DNA from: an uncultured Clostridia bacterium
GTDB lineage: Bacteria; Bacillota; Clostridia; Christensenellales; UBA1242
Reading direction: 5' to 3'
Assembly: GCA_944381105.1 (NCBI GenBank)
Contig: CALWJU010000010.1
Location: 1 to 58,563 of the forward strand
Length of the DNA: 58,563 nucleotides
Shown: positions 52,240 through 58,563 of the stretch, piece by piece
How the letters are laid out: each line of letters begins with the position of its first letter
How positions within the stretch are numbered: position 1 is the stretch's first letter
Notes under the pieces: generated by a model
Told to the model about the DNA's origin: nothing
Seen by the model: only the letters and a program-made list of their open reading frames with translations
Database searches by the model: none
Program-made: the position numbers and the translations under genes

Positions 52240-52878
52240 TTAAGATTTTTTTGTAACCCTTTCCTCTAAACTTAACTCTGCTTGGCTCTTTCTCAAATAT
52301 AACGGAACAAGTTGATTTTCTCCTATCTCAAAGCCACTATCTTTCATTTTTAAGGATAGCATTAGTAATTCCTCTGCGGTAGGGCTAACCTTCTTTTCAG
52401 CCACATCCTCCTCTTCAAGCCCTATCTTGACTAAACTTAGGCTATCAAGTTCCTTTTTTGTAATAACTTTTGCCTCTTCAATCGCCTTTCCTCTCTTGTC
52501 CCTTTTTTGTATGTAGACAAGACCGCTAAGTGCGTCTACAACAGTTAGAAAGTCGCCCTTTATAGTATGACTACGCAAATAACTATATGATATTAAATCA
52601 AAAGTGGTTATCGGTATTACCTTGCTTTCTTTACCAGCACAGAATCCTTTTACAAGTGCCATTCCTATCCTTATCCCTGTGAATGAGCCTGGTCCTACCA
52701 CCAGCGCATAGCGGTCATTTTTGTCAATACTACTGCCTATATTATCAAGCATTTTATCAATTTTATACAGTATATTTTCTGAATGTTTGCAGTTTGAGTC
52801 AAGCGTGGCAAAATCTCTCTTATTATTTATTTCAACCGCTATCAGTGCTTGTTTGCCAGATGACGATATCGCTATCAT
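52240..52878 (-). CDS. tsaB: tRNA threonylcarbamoyladenosine biosynthesis protein TsaB
   Basis: Non-catalytic partner of TsaD in t6A37 tRNA modification. The first ASKHA half shows IAISSSGKQALIAV (residues 2-15); the diagnostic block is ALVVGPGSFTGIRIGMALVKG (near 58-78). At 212 aa it is normal, with a slightly degenerate C-terminal half. AGGGGAG precedes the ATG. tsaE lies 182 bp upstream on the same strand; tsaD is not in the window. Confidence 0.92.
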   Translation of the reverse strand: MIAISSSGKQALIAVEINNKRDFATLDSNCKHSENILYKIDKMLDNIGSSIDKNDRYALVVGPGSFTGIRIGMALVKGFCAGKESKVIPITTFDLISYSYLRSHTIKGDFLTVVDALSGLVYIQKRDKRGKAIEEAKVITKKELDSLSLVKIGLEEEDVAEKKVSPTAEELLMLSLKMKDSGFEIGENQLVPLYLRKSQAELSLEERVTKKS

Positions 52879-53060
52879 ATTGCTCCCCTTTATTCTTAAT
52901 AATTTTACTTTAACTTATATACTAAATATTTTTGAATATTCCTTTAAAATTTATTTTAAATATTTTTATTATAAATTGACCATATAAAGATATAAAAAAT
53001 TCTTTCATTAGGTTAAAATTTAATCATACTCAAAAAGAATTTAAATTTCTTATTTACCTT

Positions 53061-53501
53061 TTAAACCTCATTTCCTACAATAATTTTTCTACTGTCGCCG
53101 TCAAGTTTTTCTATTATTATCTCAATATGAGGGCATGTAATAAGACCTGACACATTCTCTGGCCACTCGACAAGCACAACTCCGTCAAGGTGTTTGAGGT
53201 CAAAATATTCATTAAAACCTAGTTCCTCAGCCTCTTCCTTTGAAGAAAGTCTATACATATCAAAGTGATAAATAGGCACTTTCCCGCCCTCATAAACGTT
53301 CATAATGGTAAAAGTTGGGCTTGTTACGAGAGCGTTACTCCCCATGCCTTTGACAAACCCCTTTACAAAGTGCGTTTTGCCTGCACCGAGGTCGCCAACA
53401 AGTGTAAATACCACCCCTTTGCCGACTGTCTTTGCAAGTTTTTCAGCCACTAGCATAGTTTCTTCTTCATTTTTTGTTATAACCGAAAATATCTCTTCCA
53501 T
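53061..53501 (-). CDS. tsaE: tRNA threonylcarbamoyladenosine biosynthesis ATPase TsaE
   Basis: The P-loop ATPase of the t6A complex (TsaB-TsaD-TsaE). Walker A GDLGAGKT is at residues 36-43; the SPTFTIMNVYEGG block and HFDMYRL follow, and the LVEWPENV motif is near 113. At 146 aa it is typical. AAGGA lies about 12 bases before the ATG. It is upstream of tsaB, as in many Firmicutes, separated by an AT-rich gap with no visible feature. Confidence 0.95.
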   Translation of the reverse strand: MEEIFSVITKNEEETMLVAEKLAKTVGKGVVFTLVGDLGAGKTHFVKGFVKGMGSNALVTSPTFTIMNVYEGGKVPIYHFDMYRLSSKEEAEELGFNEYFDLKHLDGVVLVEWPENVSGLITCPHIEIIIEKLDGDSRKIIVGNEV

Positions 53502-53641
53502 ATTTTTCTTATCCTTATACTGAAATTTATAATTTTATTTTCTAAGTTTATTAAGTTCAAATTTTTGTCCTTGTTAAACCTTTTTATGTAAATTAATTAT
53601 ACCGCTTTTTAAGATTATTTTTATATTGAGTTTTTTAAACT

Positions 53642-53724
53642 GGCATGCGATAGCACAATAAATTGTGCTTTTGCGTCAGCAAAACTTAAAATTTAAGCGT
53701 GCTTAAATTTTAATATCGCATGCC
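53642..53724 (+). repeat. Cloverleaf repeat, family B, copy B2
   Basis: Closing stem GGCATGCGATA/TATCGCATGCC, where GCGAT/ATCGC replaces the GTGAT/ATCAC of other copies: a compensatory pair. Hairpin 1 is GCACAA-TAAA-TTGTGC; hairpin 2 TTTTGC-GTCA-GCAAAA; hairpin 3 TTAAAATTTAAG-CGTG-CTTAAATTTTAA. It lies 36 bp past the PAP2 stop. Confidence 0.9.
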
Positions 53725-53760
53725 GTCCTAATATCACTTATCTCTTACAACAATCTTATA

Positions 53761-54336
53761 TCACTCTTTTTTTATCCTTACAACCACCTTTATCTTTCTG
53801 ACATATTTGTGATAGACAAACAAACCAAGACATGCAAAGAAAATTCCAACTGCCATGCCAACAAGAGTGTCTGACAGATAATGCGCACCTAGCACCATAC
53901 GTGAAAAGGCTATTGCAAAAGGAAAGATTACGCAAAAAAGTCCGCCTAACACCTTAGTGCTATTATATTTCGTTGTAGTTAAGATATGATAAAATAGAAA
54001 TGTCGCAAAGAGTCCTCCGCATAGGCTATGTCCTGACGGCATACTATATCCGCTCTCCCCACCATAGTTTAATATAGTAGGGTCAGCCTCAAACGGTCTT
54101 TCTCGTCCAATTATTACCTTTAAGATTTGATTAATAATTGAAGCAATAGCAAAGGTTACAAGAAAAACATAACTGAGCCGTCTCTGTCTTATAAAGAATA
54201 CCACAAACAGAATGACAAAGCCGAGATAACTGCCAAACAGGGTTATAAATTGAAACAGAGCCACAAAATTTACACTAGCATTAGACTGCAAAAATTTTAT
54301 TATTTCCACTTCATTCATACCCTTATATTGTAACAT
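53761..54336 (-). CDS. PAP2-family phosphatase
   Basis: A membrane lipid phosphatase, likely acting on undecaprenyl or phosphatidylglycerol phosphates. The three motifs are KxxxxRERPF (residues 73-82), PSGHS (100-104), and SRMVLGAHYLSD (145-156), with the catalytic His and Asp intact. About five hydrophobic segments span the membrane. At 191 aa it is usual. The start is uncertain: the Met at 54336 has no site, and the Met at residue 7 has AAGGGT too close. It is a single gene followed by cloverleaf copy B2. Confidence 0.88.
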   Translation of the reverse strand: MLQYKGMNEVEIIKFLQSNASVNFVALFQFITLFGSYLGFVILFVVFFIRQRRLSYVFLVTFAIASIINQILKVIIGRERPFEADPTILNYGGESGYSMPSGHSLCGGLFATFLFYHILTTTKYNSTKVLGGLFCVIFPFAIAFSRMVLGAHYLSDTLVGMAVGIFFACLGLFVYHKYVRKIKVVVRIKKE

Positions 54337-54424
54337 ATTACGACAAAAAATACAACAGATTTTTAGTTGTCTGTTGTATAGTTTTGTTTTTAGTTAATTT
54401 TTATATTGACTTAAAGATTATGTT

Positions 54425-55006
54425 TTAATTTAACTTCACACTCACACTAAAACCGTCATCAATATCATAAAATGTGGTTGACATATTTTTGTCTTCTTTC
54501 AAGGTCTCTATAAACTGTCTTAAATGTTCCACCATTGAGCGATGTTTATGAGGAATTTTTCCCTCGCTCTTGACAAGTCCTAGCAAGTTCATATTGTCGC
54601 AGAATAGCACACCGTCCTTTTCTAAGAGATTTTTCAGAATTGGATAGTAATTTTTATACTGCCCTTTTGCTCCGTCTAAAAATATAAAATCATAGGTTTG
54701 CCCCTGACTTTCTAGTTCTTTAAGAACTTTAAGTGCGTCATCGACGTAGAGGGTTACTCGCCCTAAAAGGTTAAGCCTCCTAAAATTTTCTATCGCCTTA
54801 TTTGCACGAGTCTCGTCCTTTTCAATGGTTGTAAGGTGCCCGTCGCAACTTTTTAGTAGTAACGAACCTGAATAGCCTATCGCAGTCCCTATCTCCAAAA
54901 TCCTCTTTGCCTTTTTATCTCTACAAAATTCACAGAGTTTCTTTGCTGTCTCCTCTCGTACAATAGGTATATAGTTCTGCCTTGCCTCTTTTTTTATCTC
55001 TTCCAT
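54425..55006 (-). CDS. trmR: tRNA 5-hydroxyuridine methyltransferase TrmR (O-methyltransferase)
   Basis: An SAM-dependent O-methyltransferase of the YrrM/TrmR type, which makes 5-methoxyuridine at tRNA position 34 in Bacillus. The SAM site ILEIGTAIGYSG is at residues 36-47; TIEKDE follows; the metal-binding FIFLDGAKGQYKNYY is near 108; and CDNMNLLG completes the family. At 193 aa it is slightly short. AAGGG precedes the ATG, which lies 12 bp after the RNase J stop, so the two are co-transcribed. Other small-molecule catechol-type substrates cannot be excluded. Confidence 0.85.
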   Translation of the reverse strand: MEEIKKEARQNYIPIVREETAKKLCEFCRDKKAKRILEIGTAIGYSGSLLLKSCDGHLTTIEKDETRANKAIENFRRLNLLGRVTLYVDDALKVLKELESQGQTYDFIFLDGAKGQYKNYYPILKNLLEKDGVLFCDNMNLLGLVKSEGKIPHKHRSMVEHLRQFIETLKEDKNMSTTFYDIDDGFSVSVKLN

Positions 55007-55018
55007 AACAGCCCTTAA

Positions 55019-56671
55019 TTAGTCAAGTGAGACAATTGTCAAAATCATAGGACGACGTTTTGTACGTCTAAATATAAAGTTTGACAGATTTCGACGAAGA
55101 GAGGCTCTTATCACTGATGGTTCAACGCCTCTAAGGTCAGATTCTTTTAGTGAGGCTATAATTGTGGCTTTGGCGTCTTGAACAAAACTTTCTTGCTCGT
55201 CAGCATACACCACTCCTCTTGTGATTATAAATGGATCGCTGGTAACCTCGCCTGCAACATTGTTGATATTTACGCAGACAACACAGATTCCGTCCTCAGC
55301 AAGTTGTTTTCTCTCCCTCAGTACATTGCTATCCATATCGCCTATTCCCATACCATCAACTAGACGCTGACCTGCCTTAACAAAACCTACCTCTTTCATT
55401 GAGTTTGCCCCTAGTTCAACCTGCATGCCTATGCTTGGCAATATTATATTGCGACTATCCATACCTAAGGTCATAGCAAGTTCCTTATGAGTTTTTAGGT
55501 GTCGATATTCGCCATGCACTGGCATGAAAAACTTAGGTTTAACAAGGCTGTGCATGAGTTTGAGTTCCTCTTGACATGCGTGCCCCGAGGTATGAACATC
55601 GGCAAGTTCGTCATAGATTACATCAGCACCAAGTTTATAGAGTGCGTTTATAACGTTGTACACATTCTTCTCGTTTCCAGGTATTGGAGAGGCAGAGAGG
55701 ATAACAAGGTCGTTTGGTCTTATCTTGACGCTCTTAAACTCACCCGCAGCCATACGAGTCAGTGCACTCATAGGCTCGCCCTGACTGCCTGTTGTCATGA
55801 TAAGCACCTCTTTATCGTCAAGTTTATCAACCTTTTCTATATCAACAATATTCTCTCTATTAAAGTGAAGTTCTCCAATCTTCATAGCAACTTCGCTGAC
55901 ATTTATCATGCTTCTGCCTGTAAAGGCTATCTTTCTATTATACCTCTCTGCAATATCCATAATCTGTTGCATTCTATGGATGTTTGAGGCAAACGTAGCA
56001 ACTATTATACGATTGCTAGCGTGATTTTTGATTATCTCGTCAAGAGTTCGGCCTACCGATTTCTCGCTCATAGAATAACCCTTTCGACAAACGTTTGTAC
56101 TTTCGCATAAAAGAAGATTTACCCCCTTTCTCCCTATCTCGCCAAGTCTTGAAATGTCGGTCATAACTCCGTCAATTGGCTCATAGTCAATCTTGAAATC
56201 GCCTGTATGCACAACCGTTCCTACTGGGGTGGTGATTGCAAGAGCGAGAGAGCCTGCTATTGAGTGGCTAACCTTAATAAATTCTATTGAAAACGAGCCG
56301 AGTTTAAGTACATTTCTAGGCTTTACTGATATAGCCTTATATTTAATCTTTGGATGCTCTTTCATCTTGTTTTCGACTAATGCAAGTGTAAGCCTTGTAC
56401 CATAGATTGGTACATTCAACTGTTGAAGCAAAAATGGTACTGCTCCTATATGGTCCTCATGACCATGAGTGAGAAGAAGTGCCTTAACTTTATTTTTGTT
56501 CTCTACAAGGTAGGTCATATCAGGTATAACTATATCTACACCTGGCAAATCGTCGTCTGGAAAAGTTAGTCCAGCATCTATAAGTATGATTTCGTCATTA
56601 TATTCAAGTGCGGTCATATTTTTTCCTATCTCGCCCACACCACCGAGAAAGGTAACTTTTAATTTGTTCAT
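55019..56671 (-). CDS. rnj: Ribonuclease J
   Basis: A metallo-beta-lactamase/beta-CASP ribonuclease with 5-prime exonuclease activity; key to RNA decay in Gram-positive bacteria. Zinc motif HGHEDH is at residues 69-74, followed by later His ligands (SHSIAGS and HTGDF). The beta-CASP domain includes the FTGRSM and TTGSQGEP segments; a C-terminal dimer domain ends the protein. At 550 aa it is typical. AAGGAG precedes the ATG. It leads into trmR. Only one RNase J gene occurs in the window. Confidence 0.96.
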   Translation of the reverse strand: MNKLKVTFLGGVGEIGKNMTALEYNDEIILIDAGLTFPDDDLPGVDIVIPDMTYLVENKNKVKALLLTHGHEDHIGAVPFLLQQLNVPIYGTRLTLALVENKMKEHPKIKYKAISVKPRNVLKLGSFSIEFIKVSHSIAGSLALAITTPVGTVVHTGDFKIDYEPIDGVMTDISRLGEIGRKGVNLLLCESTNVCRKGYSMSEKSVGRTLDEIIKNHASNRIIVATFASNIHRMQQIMDIAERYNRKIAFTGRSMINVSEVAMKIGELHFNRENIVDIEKVDKLDDKEVLIMTTGSQGEPMSALTRMAAGEFKSVKIRPNDLVILSASPIPGNEKNVYNVINALYKLGADVIYDELADVHTSGHACQEELKLMHSLVKPKFFMPVHGEYRHLKTHKELAMTLGMDSRNIILPSIGMQVELGANSMKEVGFVKAGQRLVDGMGIGDMDSNVLRERKQLAEDGICVVCVNINNVAGEVTSDPFIITRGVVYADEQESFVQDAKATIIASLKESDLRGVEPSVIRASLRRNLSNFIFRRTKRRPMILTIVSLD

Positions 56672-56721
56672 TGTTTTCTCCTTTTAAATATTTTTTATTG
56701 TTAAAAATACAAAATATATCG

Positions 56722-56856
56722 ACTATGTGATGATTAAATTTTATTAACATAAAATTTTATTAAATTCTTGCGAATTTATGTGCTTTTAGCACACTCATCA
56801 CATAGTTTGTAAAACCATCAGTCTCACCCTTACAAGCAAGTTGGAATTCCGATTAT
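56722..56856 (-). repeat. Cloverleaf repeat, family A, copy R6 (inverted), with flank
   Basis: Core 56722-56806. Closing stem ACTATGTGATGA/TCATCACATAGT; hairpin 3 with one mismatch; hairpin 2 AAATTC-TTGC-GAATTT (GCAA on the minus strand); hairpin 1 GTGCT/AGCAC as in R3. The flank (56807-56856) continues with AAAACCATCAGTCTCACCC, ACAAGCAAGTT and CCGATTA and is the reverse complement of the flank at 41121-41172. Confidence 0.88.
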
Positions 56857-56883
56857 TTTGTATTTTGTAAAACTATTTTAAAC

Positions 56884-57040
56884 CTGCGTGATAGCACAAT
56901 TTTTTGTTCTTGCTCCTCCACATGCACGACAGCGAGAGGTGAATTGTCTAACCTCGGCTATAACGTCCCCTAGCACAAAAAATTGTGCGTTTTGCGAAAG
57001 CAAAACTAAAATTTAAAGAATTTAAATTTTAATCACGCAG
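56884..57040 (+). repeat. Cloverleaf repeat, family B, copy B3, with enlarged hairpin 1
   Basis: Closing stem CTGCGTGAT/ATCACGCAG. Hairpin 1 is a 14-bp stem, GCACAATTTTTTGT/ACAAAAAATTGTGC, whose loop contains 67 nt of richer base composition (56908-56974). Hairpin 2 is TTTTGC-GAAA-GCAAAA (56990-57005); hairpin 3 TAAAATTTAAA-GAA-TTTAAATTTTA. Confidence 0.88.
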
Positions 57041-57330
57041 TATATGTCAAACTCTTCTTAGAGTGAACTTTCGCAATTTATTTTTTTTACTGATGTCATT
57101 CAAGTAAAGATTATTGTAAAATTTGTTGACATTAACTTTTTTAAAATTTAATTTTTCTAATAAGAACATGTTAATATGTCAAGTTTGTTATTGATTTTCA
57201 TAATACTTAATTTTTGATTGTCAATACCTAAATTTTTCTGTTTTTTAGGGTTATTTGAAAGTCTTACCCTTTTTTATCCTAATATTCAATTGACTTAGTG
57301 AATTTCTTTAAAAGGGCACACAAAAAACCT

Positions 57331-57346
57331 AAGCCTTGTTTGGCTT
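57331..57346 (-). terminator. Terminator-like hairpin of the membrane protein gene
   Basis: AAGCC/GGCTT stem with loop TTGTTT; on the minus strand it is followed by AGG and T6. Short but well placed, about 20 bp past the stop. Confidence 0.55.
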
Positions 57347-57366
57347 TACCTTTTGTTAAAACATGA

Positions 57367-58290
57367 TTAAAGGATATATTTTGCATCCTCAATCTTATCG
57401 ACTTCTTCAAGTTTCTTAGGGGTAAGAATGGTGTCGCTATCAACATAAAACCTCATACCTTGACTTGAAAAGAACATTACCATCTCAAAGATATGGATAA
57501 GAGGAGAAATTAGTGGCAAAATGATAATTATTGCGTAGAGACCTAGCACCATAGAAAGCACTATGGCGAGCAAAAAGATTACAAAAGCGGTGGAGAAAAC
57601 TCTTGCACCTCGACGCAAAACCGCCCTCATTCCTATCATAAAAGACTTAAAAATATTTTGATTATATACCACTTTTGCAGGTGCCCAGCCAGCAGTAAAG
57701 GTCTCCTTGAATGCCATAAAGATAGCAGGGACGATTACAAAAGCAAAAGGCATAATATAGTCAAAAATTTCATTATCAACACGAGTGAGCGACCACATAG
57801 AAAGTACTATCAATACGTTGAAAGGCATGGAATAAAAGGTCTTTAATAGCGAATAAATAAGTGAAGATTTGAGTGTTTTAAGATATGTGCCTGTGAAAGA
57901 TTGTTTTTGGCAAGAGGACATATATCCATACATCATCTCACACATAACAAACTTTCCTATGTTAAGAAGTAATGGCAAAAGGACAAAGGAGATGATGATA
58001 AAATACACACCTATTGCCACATTTGAAAAAATCTCTCTAAAAAACAAGATGACAAAATCGGCAACAGCAGTCAGACCACTTGCTATAATTGAGCCGTAGA
58101 GAGTTCCTGACTCAAACATGCTACTAAGTCCAGAGTCATCAAATGCCACTCCACCAGCAGAGATAAAGTAGTCATAGAAAATACATAGCAGTCCGAAACA
58201 TGCACCAATAGATAAAATATGGTAAACAAGTAGTTTCCACACCTTATCAAAATTTGCACACAAAAGTCTTAATGAGTTTCTAAACATCAT
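57367..58290 (-). CDS. Polytopic membrane protein of unknown function (307 aa)
   Basis: About six hydrophobic helices are predicted across residues 15-280, followed by a short soluble tail ending near a KKLEEVDKIEDAK stretch. I do not recognise the family; the NxxxIFKSFMIGMRAVLRRGARVFSTAFVI segment recalls DUF624/YesL-like proteins only loosely. The start at 58290 is preferred because a promoter (58321-58349) lies upstream of it and would exclude the longer frame to 58365; only a weak GGA site precedes the ATG, and the next codon is also Met. It is a single-gene unit. Confidence 0.7.
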   Translation of the reverse strand: MMFRNSLRLLCANFDKVWKLLVYHILSIGACFGLLCIFYDYFISAGGVAFDDSGLSSMFESGTLYGSIIASGLTAVADFVILFFREIFSNVAIGVYFIIISFVLLPLLLNIGKFVMCEMMYGYMSSCQKQSFTGTYLKTLKSSLIYSLLKTFYSMPFNVLIVLSMWSLTRVDNEIFDYIMPFAFVIVPAIFMAFKETFTAGWAPAKVVYNQNIFKSFMIGMRAVLRRGARVFSTAFVIFLLAIVLSMVLGLYAIIIILPLISPLIHIFEMVMFFSSQGMRFYVDSDTILTPKKLEEVDKIEDAKYIL

Positions 58291-58320
58291 AATCTTAAAT
58301 TCCAAACTTAACTTATAGAT

Positions 58321-58355
58321 ATAGTATAGTATATTTATTTGAAATTTGCAAGAAA
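58321..58355 (-). promoter_or_regulatory. Sigma-A promoter of the polytopic membrane protein gene
   Basis: On the minus strand, TTGCAA, a 17-bp spacer and TATACT, giving a transcription start near 58316 and a short leader before the ATG at 58290. Confidence 0.55.
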
Positions 58356-58420
58356 AATTAGTCAAAAATATGAAAAAAATAGGTTATTTAGTCACTTACT
58401 TTTGAAACTAGCAGAATATT

Positions 58421-58460
58421 AAAGAGAAACATAGACAAAAAATCGTCTATGTTTCTCTTT
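58421..58460. terminator. Perfect 16-bp hairpin terminator at the right edge
   Basis: AAAGAGAAACATAGAC pairs perfectly with GTCTATGTTTCTCTTT around an 8-base loop; T-runs on both sides. It separates the membrane protein gene from whatever lies right of the window. Confidence 0.85.
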
Positions 58461-58563
58461 TTACACCTAACTCTCTTAATTGCAAAAAAACGAATACTTC
58501 TGTCGTTGTCATAGGTTGTCGTGAGAAACACAACATCTACAAATCTTTTGACATGCACTTTAA

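Larger units (their letters stand above)
56672..57366. other. Intergenic region with two cloverleaf repeats
   Basis: A 695-bp gene-free region. It contains an inverted family A copy (56722-56806) with its flank (56807-56856), a family B copy carrying an insertion (56884-57040), and a terminator-like hairpin (57331-57346) for the membrane protein gene. Confidence 0.7.

Noticed and set aside
58388-58563. Open minus-strand frame running off the right edge
   Set aside because: It would read through a perfect 16-bp terminator hairpin, so the coding appearance is doubtful; the real neighbour lies outside the window.
1-58563. CRISPR array, prophage, plasmid origin or complete insertion sequence
   Set aside because: No regularly spaced 25-40-bp repeats with unique spacers, and no cas, phage structural, rep or intact transposase gene was seen. 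The repeats found are cloverleaf elements, short tandem repeats and terminators.

Overview
The window looks like chromosomal DNA from an AT-rich, Gram-positive, spore-forming member of the Clostridia. Evidence: germination protease Gpr, GerW/YtfJ, a DacF-type carboxypeptidase and a DUF2953 protein; an McsB-ClpC module; long-form HPF; RNase J; MinD/MinE; strong AGGAGG-type ribosome binding sites; and one tRNA-Thr with encoded CCA. The standard genetic code fits every gene. I cannot name the species; no plasmid, phage or intact transposon is visible.

Layout. 0.1-9 kb: an unknown helical protein and cmk (minus), a deoxyinosine glycosylase (plus), a MerR regulator with a duplicated C-terminal domain, an MscS channel, an N-formylglutamate amidohydrolase-like protein, and an EFR1 flavodoxin-ferredoxin paired with an epimerase-like protein. 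9-17 kb: tRNA-Thr, plsC-S1, then the sporulation/envelope run DUF2953-gerW-dacF-rluB-flavoprotein, with gpr divergent from rpsT. 17-22 kb: a lipoprotein, hpf, and a stress operon made of a 55-residue mini-McsA, mcsB and clpC, without ctsR. 22-33 kb: tex and a dead amidohydrolase-like protein, DNA polymerase Y, DegV, a beta-helix lipoprotein, trxB, and rplM-rpsI with a leader. 33-39 kb: two plus-strand membrane/surface proteins (521 and 1168 aa), followed by a 5-prime scrap of a serine recombinase. 39-47 kb: minE, minD, a divergent MreB-like protein, a membrane-anchored trypsin-like protease, a degenerate Ppx/GppA-HD protein, a ferredoxin, and a TauE/SafE transporter split over two genes. 47-58.5 kb: an 1155-aa carbohydrate-binding-like surface protein, an Asp-rich zinc ribbon protein, tsaB, tsaE, a PAP2 phosphatase, trmR-rnj and a polytopic membrane protein.

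The strongest non-gene signal is a dispersed family of about 80-bp intergenic elements. Nine are intact or nearly so and two are decayed. Each folds into a compact four-way cloverleaf: a closing stem and three abutting hairpins, the middle one capped by a GNRA-type tetraloop. Stem sequences differ between copies but stay complementary, which shows selection on structure. Two sequence families (A and B) share the architecture and, in some copies, a common flank of about 50 bp.

Other signals worth testing: eight head-to-tail sites matching the Spo0A box, mostly at exact 20-bp spacing, upstream of one TauE half-transporter; further 0A-box matches at two other promoters; a leaderless glycosylase mRNA; a structured leader before the 521-aa membrane protein; and several apparent pseudoenzymes (amidohydrolase, Ppx, MreB-like).
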